A program made the position numbers and the translations under genes. From Metaclostridioides mangenotii (GTDB lineage Bacteria; Bacillota; Clostridia; Peptostreptococcales; Peptostreptococcaceae), in contig NZ_JAHLOF010000003.1 in assembly GCF_018917235.1 (NCBI RefSeq), positions 248,001-312,000 on the forward strand: a DNA stretch of 64,000 bases. Reading direction: 5' to 3'. Below are positions 17,317-25,775 of this stretch, piece after piece (the stretch's first letter is position 1; the number at the start of each line of letters is the position of its first letter). The notes below the pieces were generated by a model. That model searched no databases, was not told where the DNA came from, and was given only the letters and a program-made list of their open reading frames with translations.

Positions 17317-17868
17317 TTACATTTGACTCAGATTATCTAAAAATTTCAGGTGTTCAGAGTAATCTTCTCTTTCAGTTACTCCATCTTCAATTTCCTTAGA
17401 TTTAATATCTATTTCGTCTAAATGCTCTTGGCTAAGGTTTTTTTCTGCGTATGGATAAACCACTCCATCTTCTTTTTCGATGTGACGTCTAAGTAAATAT
17501 GTATATCCCATCATATTTGAAATTATACTTAGTTTATCCTCTGTACTATGAGTTTCCTCATATCTATTTATAGCTTTTTCCATTTCGAGTACGTTTAATC
17601 TTGCTAAGTCGTGCTCCACTAGCATACCATTTCTGACAAGAGTATTAGCAACTGATCCTAAGTTATCAATCATATATTGAAATAATATTTTTTCTTCTTT
17701 ACCATGGTGATGTGCATCAGCGTATTCTCTTATAAAAACTATTGCTTTTCTAAACAAATTAGTATCTACTTCGGCTCCATCAATGATTTTTATACATATT
17801 CTTTCCATTTGATCAGTGAATCTCAAAATATTTTCGTGTTCTTTAACTAAAACTTCTATAGCATACAT
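17317..17868 (-). CDS. Hemerythrin-like HHE domain protein
   Basis: 183 residues, all helical, with HHE-type metal ligands: His11 in KEHENI, His54 and His55 with Glu58 in DAHHHGKEEKIL, His86 in VEHDLARL, and His132 with Glu136 in LRRHIEKED. The pattern fits a di-iron hemerythrin fold like those of YtfE/ScdA-type NO-stress proteins, but the ScdA N-terminal domain is absent. It begins one base after the preceding stop, and the whole operon sits behind an HcpR site, so a role in NO or oxygen sensing, or in repair of iron-sulfur clusters, is likely. Cytoplasmic. Confidence 0.8.
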   Translation of the reverse strand: MYAIEVLVKEHENILRFTDQMERICIKIIDGAEVDTNLFRKAIVFIREYADAHHHGKEEKILFQYMIDNLGSVANTLVRNGMLVEHDLARLNVLEMEKAINRYEETHSTEDKLSIISNMMGYTYLLRRHIEKEDGVVYPYAEKNLSQEHLDEIDIKSKEIEDGVTEREDYSEHLKFLDNLSQM

Positions 17869-17869
17869 A

Positions 17870-18490
17870 TTATCTTCTCCTCATCAGTTGATAAGTGTTG
17901 CCATCTAACTGTTCTAATTCGATGCCTGAATTCTCAACATATCCATCAAGCCAAGCTTTTCTTAAATCGTGATAAACTTGAACTGGAATTCCATGATCCC
18001 AATACTCTTCATGAACATCTATTCTAAGCCTCCAAACGACTTTATCATCATCTTTTTCGATTATTTCATTTGCTCTATCACATGGCATTCCATCTAAAAA
18101 TATCTTGTTTATTGTCAGATATATATCTTCTGGAGTAATTGATTCTATGTTTTCAATTTCCCTTGAATTTTCACGCCCTAATTCTTTCATTACTTTTATT
18201 AATAAATCTTTTCTATTTTTTTCTTCTAAAAGCAATTTACTAACTACATAAGCAAAGCGTTTTTCCACAAGAGATACCTGATCCTGAAGCCAACCGTGAA
18301 TATTACCAGTATCTATGACTGTATCAAGTGGCGCTCGCTCTATTACACCAACTTTCATATCAACTTCGTCTTTTAAGCCTATGTTCCAACCTTGTTCTTT
18401 TGATAAATCTAATATATTCTCTACCATATCTTCTTCTTGTTGAACTTTTCCGTAAACTAGAAAATGAATAGGTCCTAAATATTTGCTCAT
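17870..18490 (-). CDS. Conserved-looking protein of unknown function in the hcp operon
   Basis: 206 residues that I do not recognise. No signal peptide or membrane segment. It begins SKYLGPIHFLVYGKVQQEED, is rich in Glu, Lys and Trp, and has one cysteine, Cys148 in GMPCDRANE. A mid-region (residues 75-130) reads as amphipathic helices. A histidine-poor composition argues against a second hemerythrin. It lies between hcp (77-base gap with a hairpin but no T-run) and the hemerythrin gene (one-base gap), so it should be co-induced by NO. A role in handling Hcp products or in cluster repair would be inference only. Confidence 0.75.
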   Translation of the reverse strand: MSKYLGPIHFLVYGKVQQEEDMVENILDLSKEQGWNIGLKDEVDMKVGVIERAPLDTVIDTGNIHGWLQDQVSLVEKRFAYVVSKLLLEEKNRKDLLIKVMKELGRENSREIENIESITPEDIYLTINKIFLDGMPCDRANEIIEKDDDKVVWRLRIDVHEEYWDHGIPVQVYHDLRKAWLDGYVENSGIELEQLDGNTYQLMRRR

Positions 18491-18515
18491 TTTTTCACCT
18501 TCTTATCATTCATTA

Positions 18516-18554
18516 GATATGAACCAGATATTTTTTAAATATCTAGTCCATATC
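18516..18554 (-). other. Intra-operon hairpin downstream of hcp
   Basis: An 18-base stem (GATATGGACTAGATATTT with its partner, two G-U pairs) around a three-base loop in the hcp mRNA, 14 bases past the hcp stop. No T-run follows before the ribosome site of the next gene. It could slow 3' decay of the hcp part or mark a processing site, so that hcp is made in excess of the two downstream genes. Confidence 0.55.
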
Positions 18555-18567
18555 AATTTGATTTAAA

Positions 18568-20430
18568 TTACTTATTTAAAAAACTGTTTAATTTATCTAA
18601 TACTTCTTGTTCTTTTAGTCCGTGTACTGCACAAGCATCTGATATACTTTCCATTTGAGATGATGGGCATCCTAGACAATGCATTCCCATATCCATGAAA
18701 ACTGGTGCTAATTCTGGATGAGCACGAAGTACATCACCCATTATCATATCTCCTGTTATTTTATTATTACCTTCCACTTCTTCACCTTCCTTACTTTCTG
18801 GGAAGAAAAGTTCCATATCTTCCTCTACTGATTGTATTCCAGATATCCCGAACTCTTTTACCAATACATTCGCAACATTTGGTGATAAGAATGCTGGTAG
18901 AGTTGGCCCAAGATGTATATCTTTTACTCCTAAATATAGTAGAGACAATAGTACTATTACTGCTTTTTGCTCATACCAAGCTATGTTGTAGATTATAGGA
19001 AGATCATTTATATCGTTTAGTTCAAATATTTCCTTAAGTTTAAGTGCTATCACAGCTAGTGAATATGAGTCGTTACATTGACCAGCATCAAGTACCCTAG
19101 GTATTCCACCTATATCACCTAAATTTAATTTATTATATCTGTATTTAGCACATCCAGCTGTAAGTATTACAGTTTTTTCTGGTAGTGATTCAGCAAAATC
19201 TGTGTAGTAACTTCTACCTTTTTGTCTGCCATCACAACCTGCCATTACTACAAATTTCTCTATAGCACCAGTCTTAACTGCTTCTACAACTTTATCTGCA
19301 AGTGCAAATACTTGATTATGTGCAAATCCACCTATTATTTCTCCAGTTTCTATTTCTTTTGGAGCTTGGCATTTCTTAGCATGTTCAATTATTTCACTAA
19401 AGTCTTTTTCTTCTCCTATATCTCCTGAAATGTGTTTACATCCTGGGAAACCAGAAGCCCCTGTAGTATAAATTCTTTCTTTGTAACTATCTCTTGGCGG
19501 AACTATACAGTTTGTTGTCATTAAAATTGGTCCGTTGAATGATTCGAACTCCTCTTGTTGTTTCCACCATGCATTTCCATAGTTTCCTACAAAATGATCG
19601 TATTTTTTAAATGCTGGATAGTAGTGAGCTGGTAACATTTCAGAGTGTGTGTATACATCTACTCCTGTTCCTTCTGTTTGTTTTAATAACATTTCCATAT
19701 CTCTTAGGTCGTGTCCAGAAACTAGTATACCTGGTCTGTTTCCAACTCCTATATTTACTTTTGTCATTTCAGGGTTTCCGTAAGTTGTAGTATTTGCTTT
19801 ATCAAGTAAACTCATACCTGCAACACCAAATTTTCCTGTTTCTAGTGTTAATCCTACTAAATCATTTACTGATAAACTATCATCAAGAGTTGAAGCTAAA
19901 GCTATCTGTAAAAACTTGTCTACTTCTTCATCATCTTCTAAAAGTACATTAGCGTGTTTAGAGTAAGCTGATAATCCTTTTAAACCATATGTTATTAGTT
20001 CTCTTAAACTTCTAATATCTTCATCCTCTGTTGAAAGAACTCCTACTGATGTAGATTTTTCAGCCCAAACATTAGAATTTTTATCGCTCCAAAGAGCAGC
20101 CTCTGATAAATTATCTTTATTTGAAAGTTCTTTTAATAATTCTTCTTTAACTAATAAAGTTTTTTCTACTCTGGCATTTATTGCGTCTATATCAAAGTTA
20201 GCATTTGTAATTGTTGTAAATAAATTTAAAGTTATTAAATGATTTACTTCTTTGCTAACTATTTTTCCTTCTTTTCTAAGTCTTGTTGTTATTTCTGATG
20301 TACCTTTTGTAAGCCAAATCAAAAAGTCTTGTGCGTTTGCAACTTCTGGTTTCTTTCCGCAAACCCCACCCATAGTACATCCTTTATTTCCAGCTGTTTC
20401 TTGACATTGATAACAAAACATTTTACTCAT
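18568..20430 (-). CDS. hcp: Hybrid cluster protein (Hcp) with C-terminal DUF1858 domain
   Basis: 620 residues. The N-terminal cysteines [22 protein letters not shown] near residues 5-24 bind a 4Fe-4S cluster. Further family motifs include [25 protein letters not shown] near 325, MAGCDGR near 398 and [12 protein letters not shown] near 430, ligands of the 4Fe-2S-2O hybrid cluster. Hcp reduces hydroxylamine and acts as an NO reductase/S-nitrosylase. Standard Hcp is about 550 residues. The last 70 here form a DUF1858 domain with CLGCPSSQ near 590. AGGAGG precedes the ATG. Expression is predicted from a promoter with an HcpR palindrome centred at -41.5. Confidence 0.95.
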   Translation of the reverse strand: MSKMFCYQCQETAGNKGCTMGGVCGKKPEVANAQDFLIWLTKGTSEITTRLRKEGKIVSKEVNHLITLNLFTTITNANFDIDAINARVEKTLLVKEELLKELSNKDNLSEAALWSDKNSNVWAEKSTSVGVLSTEDEDIRSLRELITYGLKGLSAYSKHANVLLEDDEEVDKFLQIALASTLDDSLSVNDLVGLTLETGKFGVAGMSLLDKANTTTYGNPEMTKVNIGVGNRPGILVSGHDLRDMEMLLKQTEGTGVDVYTHSEMLPAHYYPAFKKYDHFVGNYGNAWWKQQEEFESFNGPILMTTNCIVPPRDSYKERIYTTGASGFPGCKHISGDIGEEKDFSEIIEHAKKCQAPKEIETGEIIGGFAHNQVFALADKVVEAVKTGAIEKFVVMAGCDGRQKGRSYYTDFAESLPEKTVILTAGCAKYRYNKLNLGDIGGIPRVLDAGQCNDSYSLAVIALKLKEIFELNDINDLPIIYNIAWYEQKAVIVLLSLLYLGVKDIHLGPTLPAFLSPNVANVLVKEFGISGIQSVEEDMELFFPESKEGEEVEGNNKITGDMIMGDVLRAHPELAPVFMDMGMHCLGCPSSQMESISDACAVHGLKEQEVLDKLNSFLNK

Positions 20431-20471
20431 ATTAAAAACCTCCTAAATTTTTTTCGCTTTCTGTAATTAAA

Positions 20472-20477
20472 AGTATA
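20472..20477 (-). promoter_or_regulatory. -10 element of the hcp promoter
   Basis: TATACT on the minus strand places transcription start near 20465, 35 bases before the hcp start codon. No good -35 hexamer precedes it, as expected for an activator-dependent promoter. Confidence 0.6.
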
Positions 20478-20498
20478 AAGCAAATTAGGAGGCTATTC

Positions 20499-20514
20499 TG
20501 TAACATATGTTACA
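20499..20514. promoter_or_regulatory. HcpR operator, perfect 16-base palindrome
   Basis: TGTAACATATGTTACA is its own reverse complement and matches the known clostridial HcpR/FNR-type half-site GTAACA. Its centre lies 41.5 bases upstream of the predicted hcp start, the position for class II activation by Crp/Fnr proteins. It also sits just past the hcpR stop codon. Confidence 0.8.
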
Positions 20515-20537
20515 TGTTAAAAACTTTTTTAATTTTT

Positions 20538-21203
20538 TTATGAAATTTCAGCTAAACGTTCCATATCTATTATAACAATTACGTCTTTCTCAACTCTAAT
20601 CAATCCGTCATTTTCCATGTTCATTAATTCCCTTGAGAGCGATGGACGAGTAGTTCCAATATAGTCCGCCAACTCCTCTCTATTAAATCCTAACTGTATC
20701 GTACCCGAATCTCTAGATTTTTGTAGTAAAAAGTTTGATAATTTTTGGCGGAGTGAAAAACTACCTAAAATTAAAACTTTTTGATTTAAATGATAAGCTT
20801 TTTCTGAAAGTATCTCTAGCATGTTGTATGTTATCTTTCTTAGTATTTCATTGCTTCCATTATTTGCATCAAAGAAGGACTTTGGAATAGCTAATACTTC
20901 TGATTTTTCTATTGCTATACAAGAATAGTCATAAGAGTGATGACTCAAATACAAATAAACTTCTCCAAAGATAGTTCCTTCTTCTCTAAATACATTCATA
21001 ATTATCCGCTTTCCGTTAACATCGACTTTCTCTATTTGAACAGCTCCACTTATCAGTACATACATGTATTCTGGTATATCATCTCTTTCAAATATACACG
21101 AATCTTTTTTGTAATCAAATCTTTTAGACTCCGATAAATCAAGTGTAGTTTTTACTTCATCTTCTGTTAGGCCTTTAAAAAGTATGCAATTTATAAAACT
21201 CAC
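20538..21203 (-). CDS. hcpR: Crp/Fnr family regulator HcpR
   Basis: 221 residues: cyclic-nucleotide-binding-like beta roll to about residue 120 (VLISGAVQIEKV, GTIFGEVYLYL), dimerisation helix, and a winged HTH with FNREELADYIGTTRPSLSRE near 172-191. It lacks the N-terminal cysteine cluster of true Fnr, as HcpR proteins do. The start is GTG at 21203 behind AAGGGGG. Adjacent to hcp and to a perfect GTAACA palindrome, so it is almost certainly the NO/nitrosative-stress activator of the operon. HcpR of other anaerobes senses NO through heme; that is family knowledge, not seen here. Confidence 0.85.
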   Translation of the reverse strand: MSFINCILFKGLTEDEVKTTLDLSESKRFDYKKDSCIFERDDIPEYMYVLISGAVQIEKVDVNGKRIIMNVFREEGTIFGEVYLYLSHHSYDYSCIAIEKSEVLAIPKSFFDANNGSNEILRKITYNMLEILSEKAYHLNQKVLILGSFSLRQKLSNFLLQKSRDSGTIQLGFNREELADYIGTTRPSLSRELMNMENDGLIRVEKDVIVIIDMERLAEIS

Positions 21204-21304
21204 TTAGCCTTTCCCCCTTATATTAAACTATGTTAAACAAAATCTCAATAATTAATAGTATACATTATTAACTGTGGTACTAACAAGCTTCACAAAACAA
21301 TAAA

Positions 21305-21337
21305 ACAAAGAGTAAAGTACTAATTCCCACTCTTTGT
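21305..21337 (-). terminator. Terminator of the LytTR/ABC-2 operon
   Basis: ACAAAGAGT pairs with ACTCTTTGT and is followed by TTTATTGTTTTG on the minus strand, 21 bases past the permease stop. Confidence 0.8.
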
Positions 21338-21357
21338 CTATTAATGTTATTGTATAT

Positions 21358-22161
21358 TTAAATTGGTAAATTGCGTTTTTCAAAACACTTACAGCCGATT
21401 ATATACATTATAACTCCTGCTATATATAAGCCACCCAACATCCAAAGTGCCTCGTTATCTCCAGCAACAATCTTTTCAGGTGAAAATAATGTGAAAAATG
21501 TTGCGTATTTTAGATTTTCAAATTTATCTCCTTGGTTTGCAACCATCTGAATAATATAACAAGCTATTGGTAGACCAATGCTAAGAGAATATGATATTCT
21601 TGTCTCATTACTTATACAAGAAACTAAAAAACCAAATCCACCAATTGCTATTTGTAATCCAAAAGCACCAACGCTTAAAAGTATATATTTTTGTATATTT
21701 AACTCATCTGGGAATGCATATTCGCTATACGTAATTCCTATTATCGTTACTAATGTAATAAGGAGTGCCGTGCATAAAATTGAAAATATTGCCTGCGTAC
21801 ATACTATCTTTCTTCGAGTATTTGGTGTAGCTAGTAAATAAGCCATTGATCCATTATCTACATACTTAGCAACTAATTTATTCGATAAAATTATAGAGAA
21901 TATCATTGGAAACACTATCATGATAAATCCAAACAGATATGACGCCGCATAGCCAACTAAACTAGTAGCCCCTGCACCTTTCATCCCAACTGCTGCCATT
22001 ATCCCAGGCATAGCTTTTTCAAAGTCTGCCAAAATATTTCCAAGATCTGGATCAAACATAGATAAAATAACTGTTGTATACATTGTAAGTACAGCTAAAA
22101 ATATGATAAATATCTTCCATATAGACTTTAATTCCCTTTTAAACAATGGCATACTAATCAT
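21358..22161 (-). CDS. ABC-2 type transporter permease
   Basis: 267 residues with about six hydrophobic helices and a cytoplasmic N-terminus (MPLFKRELKSIWKIF). The layout, with a short lead helix, a long loop containing FEKAMPGIMAAVGMKG, and then five helices, is that of ABC-2 exporter permeases such as those for antimicrobial peptides or antibiotics. It overlaps the ATPase gene by eight bases and has GGAGGTG as ribosome site. Last gene of a LytTR-DUF3021-ATPase-permease unit. The substrate is unknown. Confidence 0.85.
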   Translation of the reverse strand: MISMPLFKRELKSIWKIFIIFLAVLTMYTTVILSMFDPDLGNILADFEKAMPGIMAAVGMKGAGATSLVGYAASYLFGFIMIVFPMIFSIILSNKLVAKYVDNGSMAYLLATPNTRRKIVCTQAIFSILCTALLITLVTIIGITYSEYAFPDELNIQKYILLSVGAFGLQIAIGGFGFLVSCISNETRISYSLSIGLPIACYIIQMVANQGDKFENLKYATFFTLFSPEKIVAGDNEALWMLGGLYIAGVIMYIIGCKCFEKRNLPI

Positions 22162-23044
22162 TTTCTACACCTCCATAATAGTGCATAAATAAATTCTCTA
22201 AACTTTGAGTTACTGGCTCTAAATTCAATATGGTATATTTTCCTAAAGCTTTTATAAAAGGCATTATATCTCCCTTTACACCTACAGTCACAACGTTTTC
22301 TTTGACTGATTCCACACCGTCTACTTCATTAGCAAAACTCTTTGCCATAATAGAGTTTTGCATAGTAACTATAAATCCTTTTCTCTTTGTTTCTTTTAAA
22401 GTTCCCATATCCTCGACAGCTACTAACTTACCTTCTTTAATAATAACTGCTCTGTCACAAGTTCTTTCAATTTCTTCAAACATATGTGAGGACATCAATA
22501 TAGTCGTACCCTTTTCTTTTTCTAATCTTACAAGCTCTACGAATTTATTTTGCATTAGGGGGTCTAAGCCACTAGTAGGCTCATCCATAATTAGTATTTT
22601 AGGGTTTTGCATAAAAGCACATACAATTCCTATCTTTTGCTTCATACCTTTTGACATCTTTTTTATTTTTCCACTAGTATTGAGTTCAAAATAAGATATA
22701 AGCTCATATGCATGAGTTAAATCTTTTAAACCCTTCATATCCGCAATAAATTTTATAAATTGCATCCCCGTCATATCACCCATAAATGCAATTTCGCCTG
22801 GCAAATAACCTATATCTTTTTGAATTTTTGCTGTTTTATTTTTGCAGTCGAGTCCAAGAATACTACAACTTCCCTTATCTGGATGAGCAAATCCCATCAA
22901 CTGACGAATTGTAGTAGTTTTCCCAGCACCATTTGGACCCAAAAAGCCTAGTACTTCTCCACTTCTCACCTTAAATGTTAGGTCGAATACACCTTTTCCT
23001 CCACCATAATCTACGGTTATATTGTCAACAACTATAACATCCAT
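22154..23044 (-). CDS. ABC-2 type transporter ATPase
   Basis: 296 residues with Walker A GPNGAGKTT near 36, Q-loop IGYLPGE near 84, signature MSKGMKQKIG near 129, Walker B ILIMDEPTSGLDPL near 150 and H-loop MSSHMFEE. After residue 220 a small C-terminal domain follows, common in drug/peptide exporters of the BcrA/CcmA type. It partners the permease with which it overlaps. The 111-base gap from the upstream gene has no terminator, so it belongs to the LytTR operon. Confidence 0.9.
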   Translation of the reverse strand: MDVIVVDNITVDYGGGKGVFDLTFKVRSGEVLGFLGPNGAGKTTTIRQLMGFAHPDKGSCSILGLDCKNKTAKIQKDIGYLPGEIAFMGDMTGMQFIKFIADMKGLKDLTHAYELISYFELNTSGKIKKMSKGMKQKIGIVCAFMQNPKILIMDEPTSGLDPLMQNKFVELVRLEKEKGTTILMSSHMFEEIERTCDRAVIIKEGKLVAVEDMGTLKETKRKGFIVTMQNSIMAKSFANEVDGVESVKENVVTVGVKGDIMPFIKALGKYTILNLEPVTQSLENLFMHYYGGVEND

Positions 23045-23155
23045 AAAAGTACCCCCCTTATAATTTACACATTACTACTTATAATCAAGAGACCTAGACT
23101 TAGAATCATTGCATAAAATTCTAATAATTGATCTTGTACTCGAATTTATTTTAAT

Positions 23156-23611
23156 CTACTTTAATTTATTCTGATAAGATTTTAAATTATCATTAAGTTT
23201 TTTATTTTCTCTTTCGGAGTGCCATTTAACTGCTAGCCACATCATTGCAAACCCACCTATCATAAAAGTATAAAATACTACCTGACACCAAGTGGGATAT
23301 GCTTCAAACCATCTAAATCCTATAGAAAAAGTAAATGTGACTATTGTTGAGAATATCATCCAAATAAAAGCTCGTTTTACTGTTATTTTTTCATATGACA
23401 CAATAGCATGCTGACTAAACCCTATTAGAAAACAAGCTCCCATCATTTGTATTGCAGTAATAATATCTACAGTAACCTTTTGTGGTACTGCTAACCCTAA
23501 AAACAGATACAAAATCACAAATGCTAAGAAGTAAACTCCAGATGTAGTCTTCGACTCATAAATAAACAGATAATATCTTTGTATTAAATCTAAAGTTCTT
23601 TTATCTTTCAT
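23156..23611 (-). CDS. DUF3021 family membrane protein
   Basis: 151 residues with four predicted membrane helices (about 24-44, 52-72, 86-106, 115-135) and charged ends. Such DUF3021 proteins are regularly found directly after a small LytTR regulator and are thought to control it from the membrane, replacing a histidine kinase. Here it lies 25 bases after the LytTR gene. A role as signal receiver or anti-activator for the LytTR protein is inferred from this arrangement. Confidence 0.75.
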   Translation of the reverse strand: MKDKRTLDLIQRYYLFIYESKTTSGVYFLAFVILYLFLGLAVPQKVTVDIITAIQMMGACFLIGFSQHAIVSYEKITVKRAFIWMIFSTIVTFTFSIGFRWFEAYPTWCQVVFYTFMIGGFAMMWLAVKWHSERENKKLNDNLKSYQNKLK

Positions 23612-23636
23612 TTATAATCCTCCTATTTTACCATTA

Positions 23637-24074
23637 TTATATGATTCCTAATTTACTTTTAAATTCCTGAATATAGTGCCTTGATACAATTAATTTTTCA
23701 TCACTTTTTAGAGTTACCTCTATGCGCCTATTGGACATATTTTTCAGTTTTTTAATATATCTTAAGTTTACTGGCTGTGATTTTCCTATCCTAATATATC
23801 CCATATCTGAATATTTTGTTTCCAGATGAGCAAGTGAATCTTGTGAATAAAAAATATCATCTTTTGTATAAAGTATCGTTCTTCCATCTAAAGTCTCAGC
23901 ATAGAAAATTTCATCTGGCATTAACATAAAAACTTCTCCATCTCGGTGTGCTAATAATTTTATAGTTCTTTCTTTCAAAAATGCTAATATTTCTAACATT
24001 TCATCGTCTAAGTGTGCACATTTTAAAATGATTTTGTTCTCTTCACAGGAAGTATGTTCAACTATAATTTTCAT
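23637..24074 (-). CDS. LytTR domain DNA-binding regulator
   Basis: 145 residues: a short N-terminal region and a LytTR domain over residues 45-145 (FYAETLDGRTILYT, YIRIGKSQPVNLRYIKKLKN, SRHYIQEFKSKLG). There is no receiver domain, so it is not a classical response regulator. GAGGAGG precedes the ATG. As first gene of the operon it probably regulates the downstream ABC transporter together with the DUF3021 protein. No clear LytTR repeat pair could be assigned in the upstream 200 bases. Confidence 0.85.
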   Translation of the reverse strand: MKIIVEHTSCEENKIILKCAHLDDEMLEILAFLKERTIKLLAHRDGEVFMLMPDEIFYAETLDGRTILYTKDDIFYSQDSLAHLETKYSDMGYIRIGKSQPVNLRYIKKLKNMSNRRIEVTLKSDEKLIVSRHYIQEFKSKLGII

Positions 24075-24270
24075 ATATCCTCCTCGTAAAATACTAGTTC
24101 ACAAATGCTTTATATTTTATATTAAATTTCATATACAAATATTAGATAAATTGAGTATACATTGAATATTTATTTAATACAACTAGTAGTTCTCTAAGGT
24201 GCCATATATTGATGCTAAGTTACCAATAAAAAATTATTCCAATTTATTCAGACAAATGATATTAAGTAAA

Positions 24271-24315
24271 AAGAGCTGATGCAACATAGATATACACTAT
24301 GCTGTATCAGCTCTT
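24271..24315 (-). terminator. Terminator of the SsuABC-like operon
   Basis: AAGAGCTGAT and ATCAGCTCTT form a strong stem, continued by CATAG/CTATG, with TTTTTACTT on the minus strand. Confidence 0.9.
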
Positions 24316-24332
24316 ATCAGTTACATAATTGG

Positions 24333-25019
24333 CTATATATTTTTTATTATATCTTCCTTTATATCTAATATTCTATTAGATATGTTGTCATTATTCTCGT
24401 ATTGTTTCACAATTTTAACTGGATTTTGACCCAACACATATATAAATCCATCAAAGTAAACTGCTTCTTCAATATCATGTGTAACAAACAGTACAGTTCG
24501 TTTTTCTTTTGATATTATATCTTTAAAAGAGCTCATTATCTCCATTTTATTGATAATATCAATTGATTTAAATGGTTCATCCATTAATATAAGCTTTGAC
24601 GGTTTAGCTAGTGCCCTAGCAATATTTACTCTTTGCCTTAGACCTCCACTAAGTTTTTGTGGGTAATAATTTCTGTAATCTACTATACCAACCATATCTA
24701 AATACTTACTACATACTTTTTTAAGGAAATTTTTATCATAATCATTTTTTAGTACAAATTCTAAGTTTTCTTCTACAGTAAGCCAATCTAATAGCCTATC
24801 CTCTTGAAAAATATAACTTATGGAGTTCAAGTCTACACCAAGGATTTCACCATCATTTTTCTTTTCCATCCCTGAAACAATTTTAAGAAGTGTAGTCTTT
24901 CCACAACCCGATTTTCCTACTATTGTATTTACTTTATTTTCTATAAAATCTATACTAAAGTCTTTATATACGTCTTTTTCTTCATAACTCTTATACAAAT
25001 TTTTTATAATAATATCCAT
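24333..25019 (-). CDS. ABC transporter ATPase, SsuB/TauB/NrtD class
   Basis: 228 residues with Walker A GKSGCGKTT near 35, Q-loop YIFQEDRLLDWLTVEEN near 68, signature LSGGLRQRVNIA near 122, Walker B LILMDEPFKSID near 142 and H-loop FVTHDIEEAV. The LLDWLTVEEN block is typical of nitrate/sulfonate/taurine/pyrimidine-precursor importers. One base separates its start from the permease stop. With no metabolic gene beside it, the substrate cannot be decided. Confidence 0.88.
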   Translation of the reverse strand: MDIIIKNLYKSYEEKDVYKDFSIDFIENKVNTIVGKSGCGKTTLLKIVSGMEKKNDGEILGVDLNSISYIFQEDRLLDWLTVEENLEFVLKNDYDKNFLKKVCSKYLDMVGIVDYRNYYPQKLSGGLRQRVNIARALAKPSKLILMDEPFKSIDIINKMEIMSSFKDIISKEKRTVLFVTHDIEEAVYFDGFIYVLGQNPVKIVKQYENNDNISNRILDIKEDIIKNI

Positions 25020-25775
25020 CTATGTCATCCACCTAAACATTGATTTTTTGCCTAAATTTTGAAGTAAACCAAGAAAAAACGAAATTAATGCAATTATAAC
25101 AATCCAAGCAAAAATTGCTTCCGTATTGAAGTTCATTTTTTCATATTGTATAACTGTTCCTATTCCATACTTTGGCTGTCCGAATACTTCTCCAGCTATA
25201 ACTACCTTAAAGGCTAATGAAAAAGATGATATAAACATACCTAATACTTGAAATTTAATAGCCGGAAAAAATATTTTTCTTATAATTTCTATTGTACTAA
25301 CTTTATATACTTTTGCCATCTCAACTAAGTTTTTGTCAACACTATCTATAGAACTAGTAACTGCATCGAATAATAATGGAAACACTATAAACACTCCAAC
25401 TATATAGGGTGCATTATTTTTATCAAACCATATTAAAGAAAGTACAACGAGTATCATGGTAGGAATAGAAGTAGCAAGCGCGTTTATAGGTCTTAATATA
25501 TTTCTTATAATCATAGTAAATGATGAAGCTATTCCAGCTATTAACGCTAATATTAACGCAATCATGAAGCTTACTAATGTCCTATACATAGAATAATATA
25601 TATTTAAAAAGAAATCATCCTGTACAATAATTTGACCTAAATTTTTTACGACAACTTCTACAGTTGGAAGATATATACTATTATCGATTATGATTGCTGC
25701 TATCTCCCAAATTGCAATTAAAAGCAGTGTCGCAATAAAAACTTGAGATCTATTTTTCCATGAAAATTCCTTCAT
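25020..25775 (-). CDS. ABC transporter permease, SsuC/TauC class
   Basis: 251 residues and six predicted membrane helices. The coupling-loop signature is around EMAKVYKVSTIEIIRKIFFP (151-170), and the SIPTMILVVLSLIWF stretch near 105 is shared with SsuC and ThiX. Its start lies inside the 3' end of the binding-protein gene (26-base overlap). GGAGG in that gene's final codons would serve as ribosome site. Confidence 0.88.
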   Translation of the reverse strand: MKEFSWKNRSQVFIATLLLIAIWEIAAIIIDNSIYLPTVEVVVKNLGQIIVQDDFFLNIYYSMYRTLVSFMIALILALIAGIASSFTMIIRNILRPINALATSIPTMILVVLSLIWFDKNNAPYIVGVFIVFPLLFDAVTSSIDSVDKNLVEMAKVYKVSTIEIIRKIFFPAIKFQVLGMFISSFSLAFKVVIAGEVFGQPKYGIGTVIQYEKMNFNTEAIFAWIVIIALISFFLGLLQNLGKKSMFRWMT

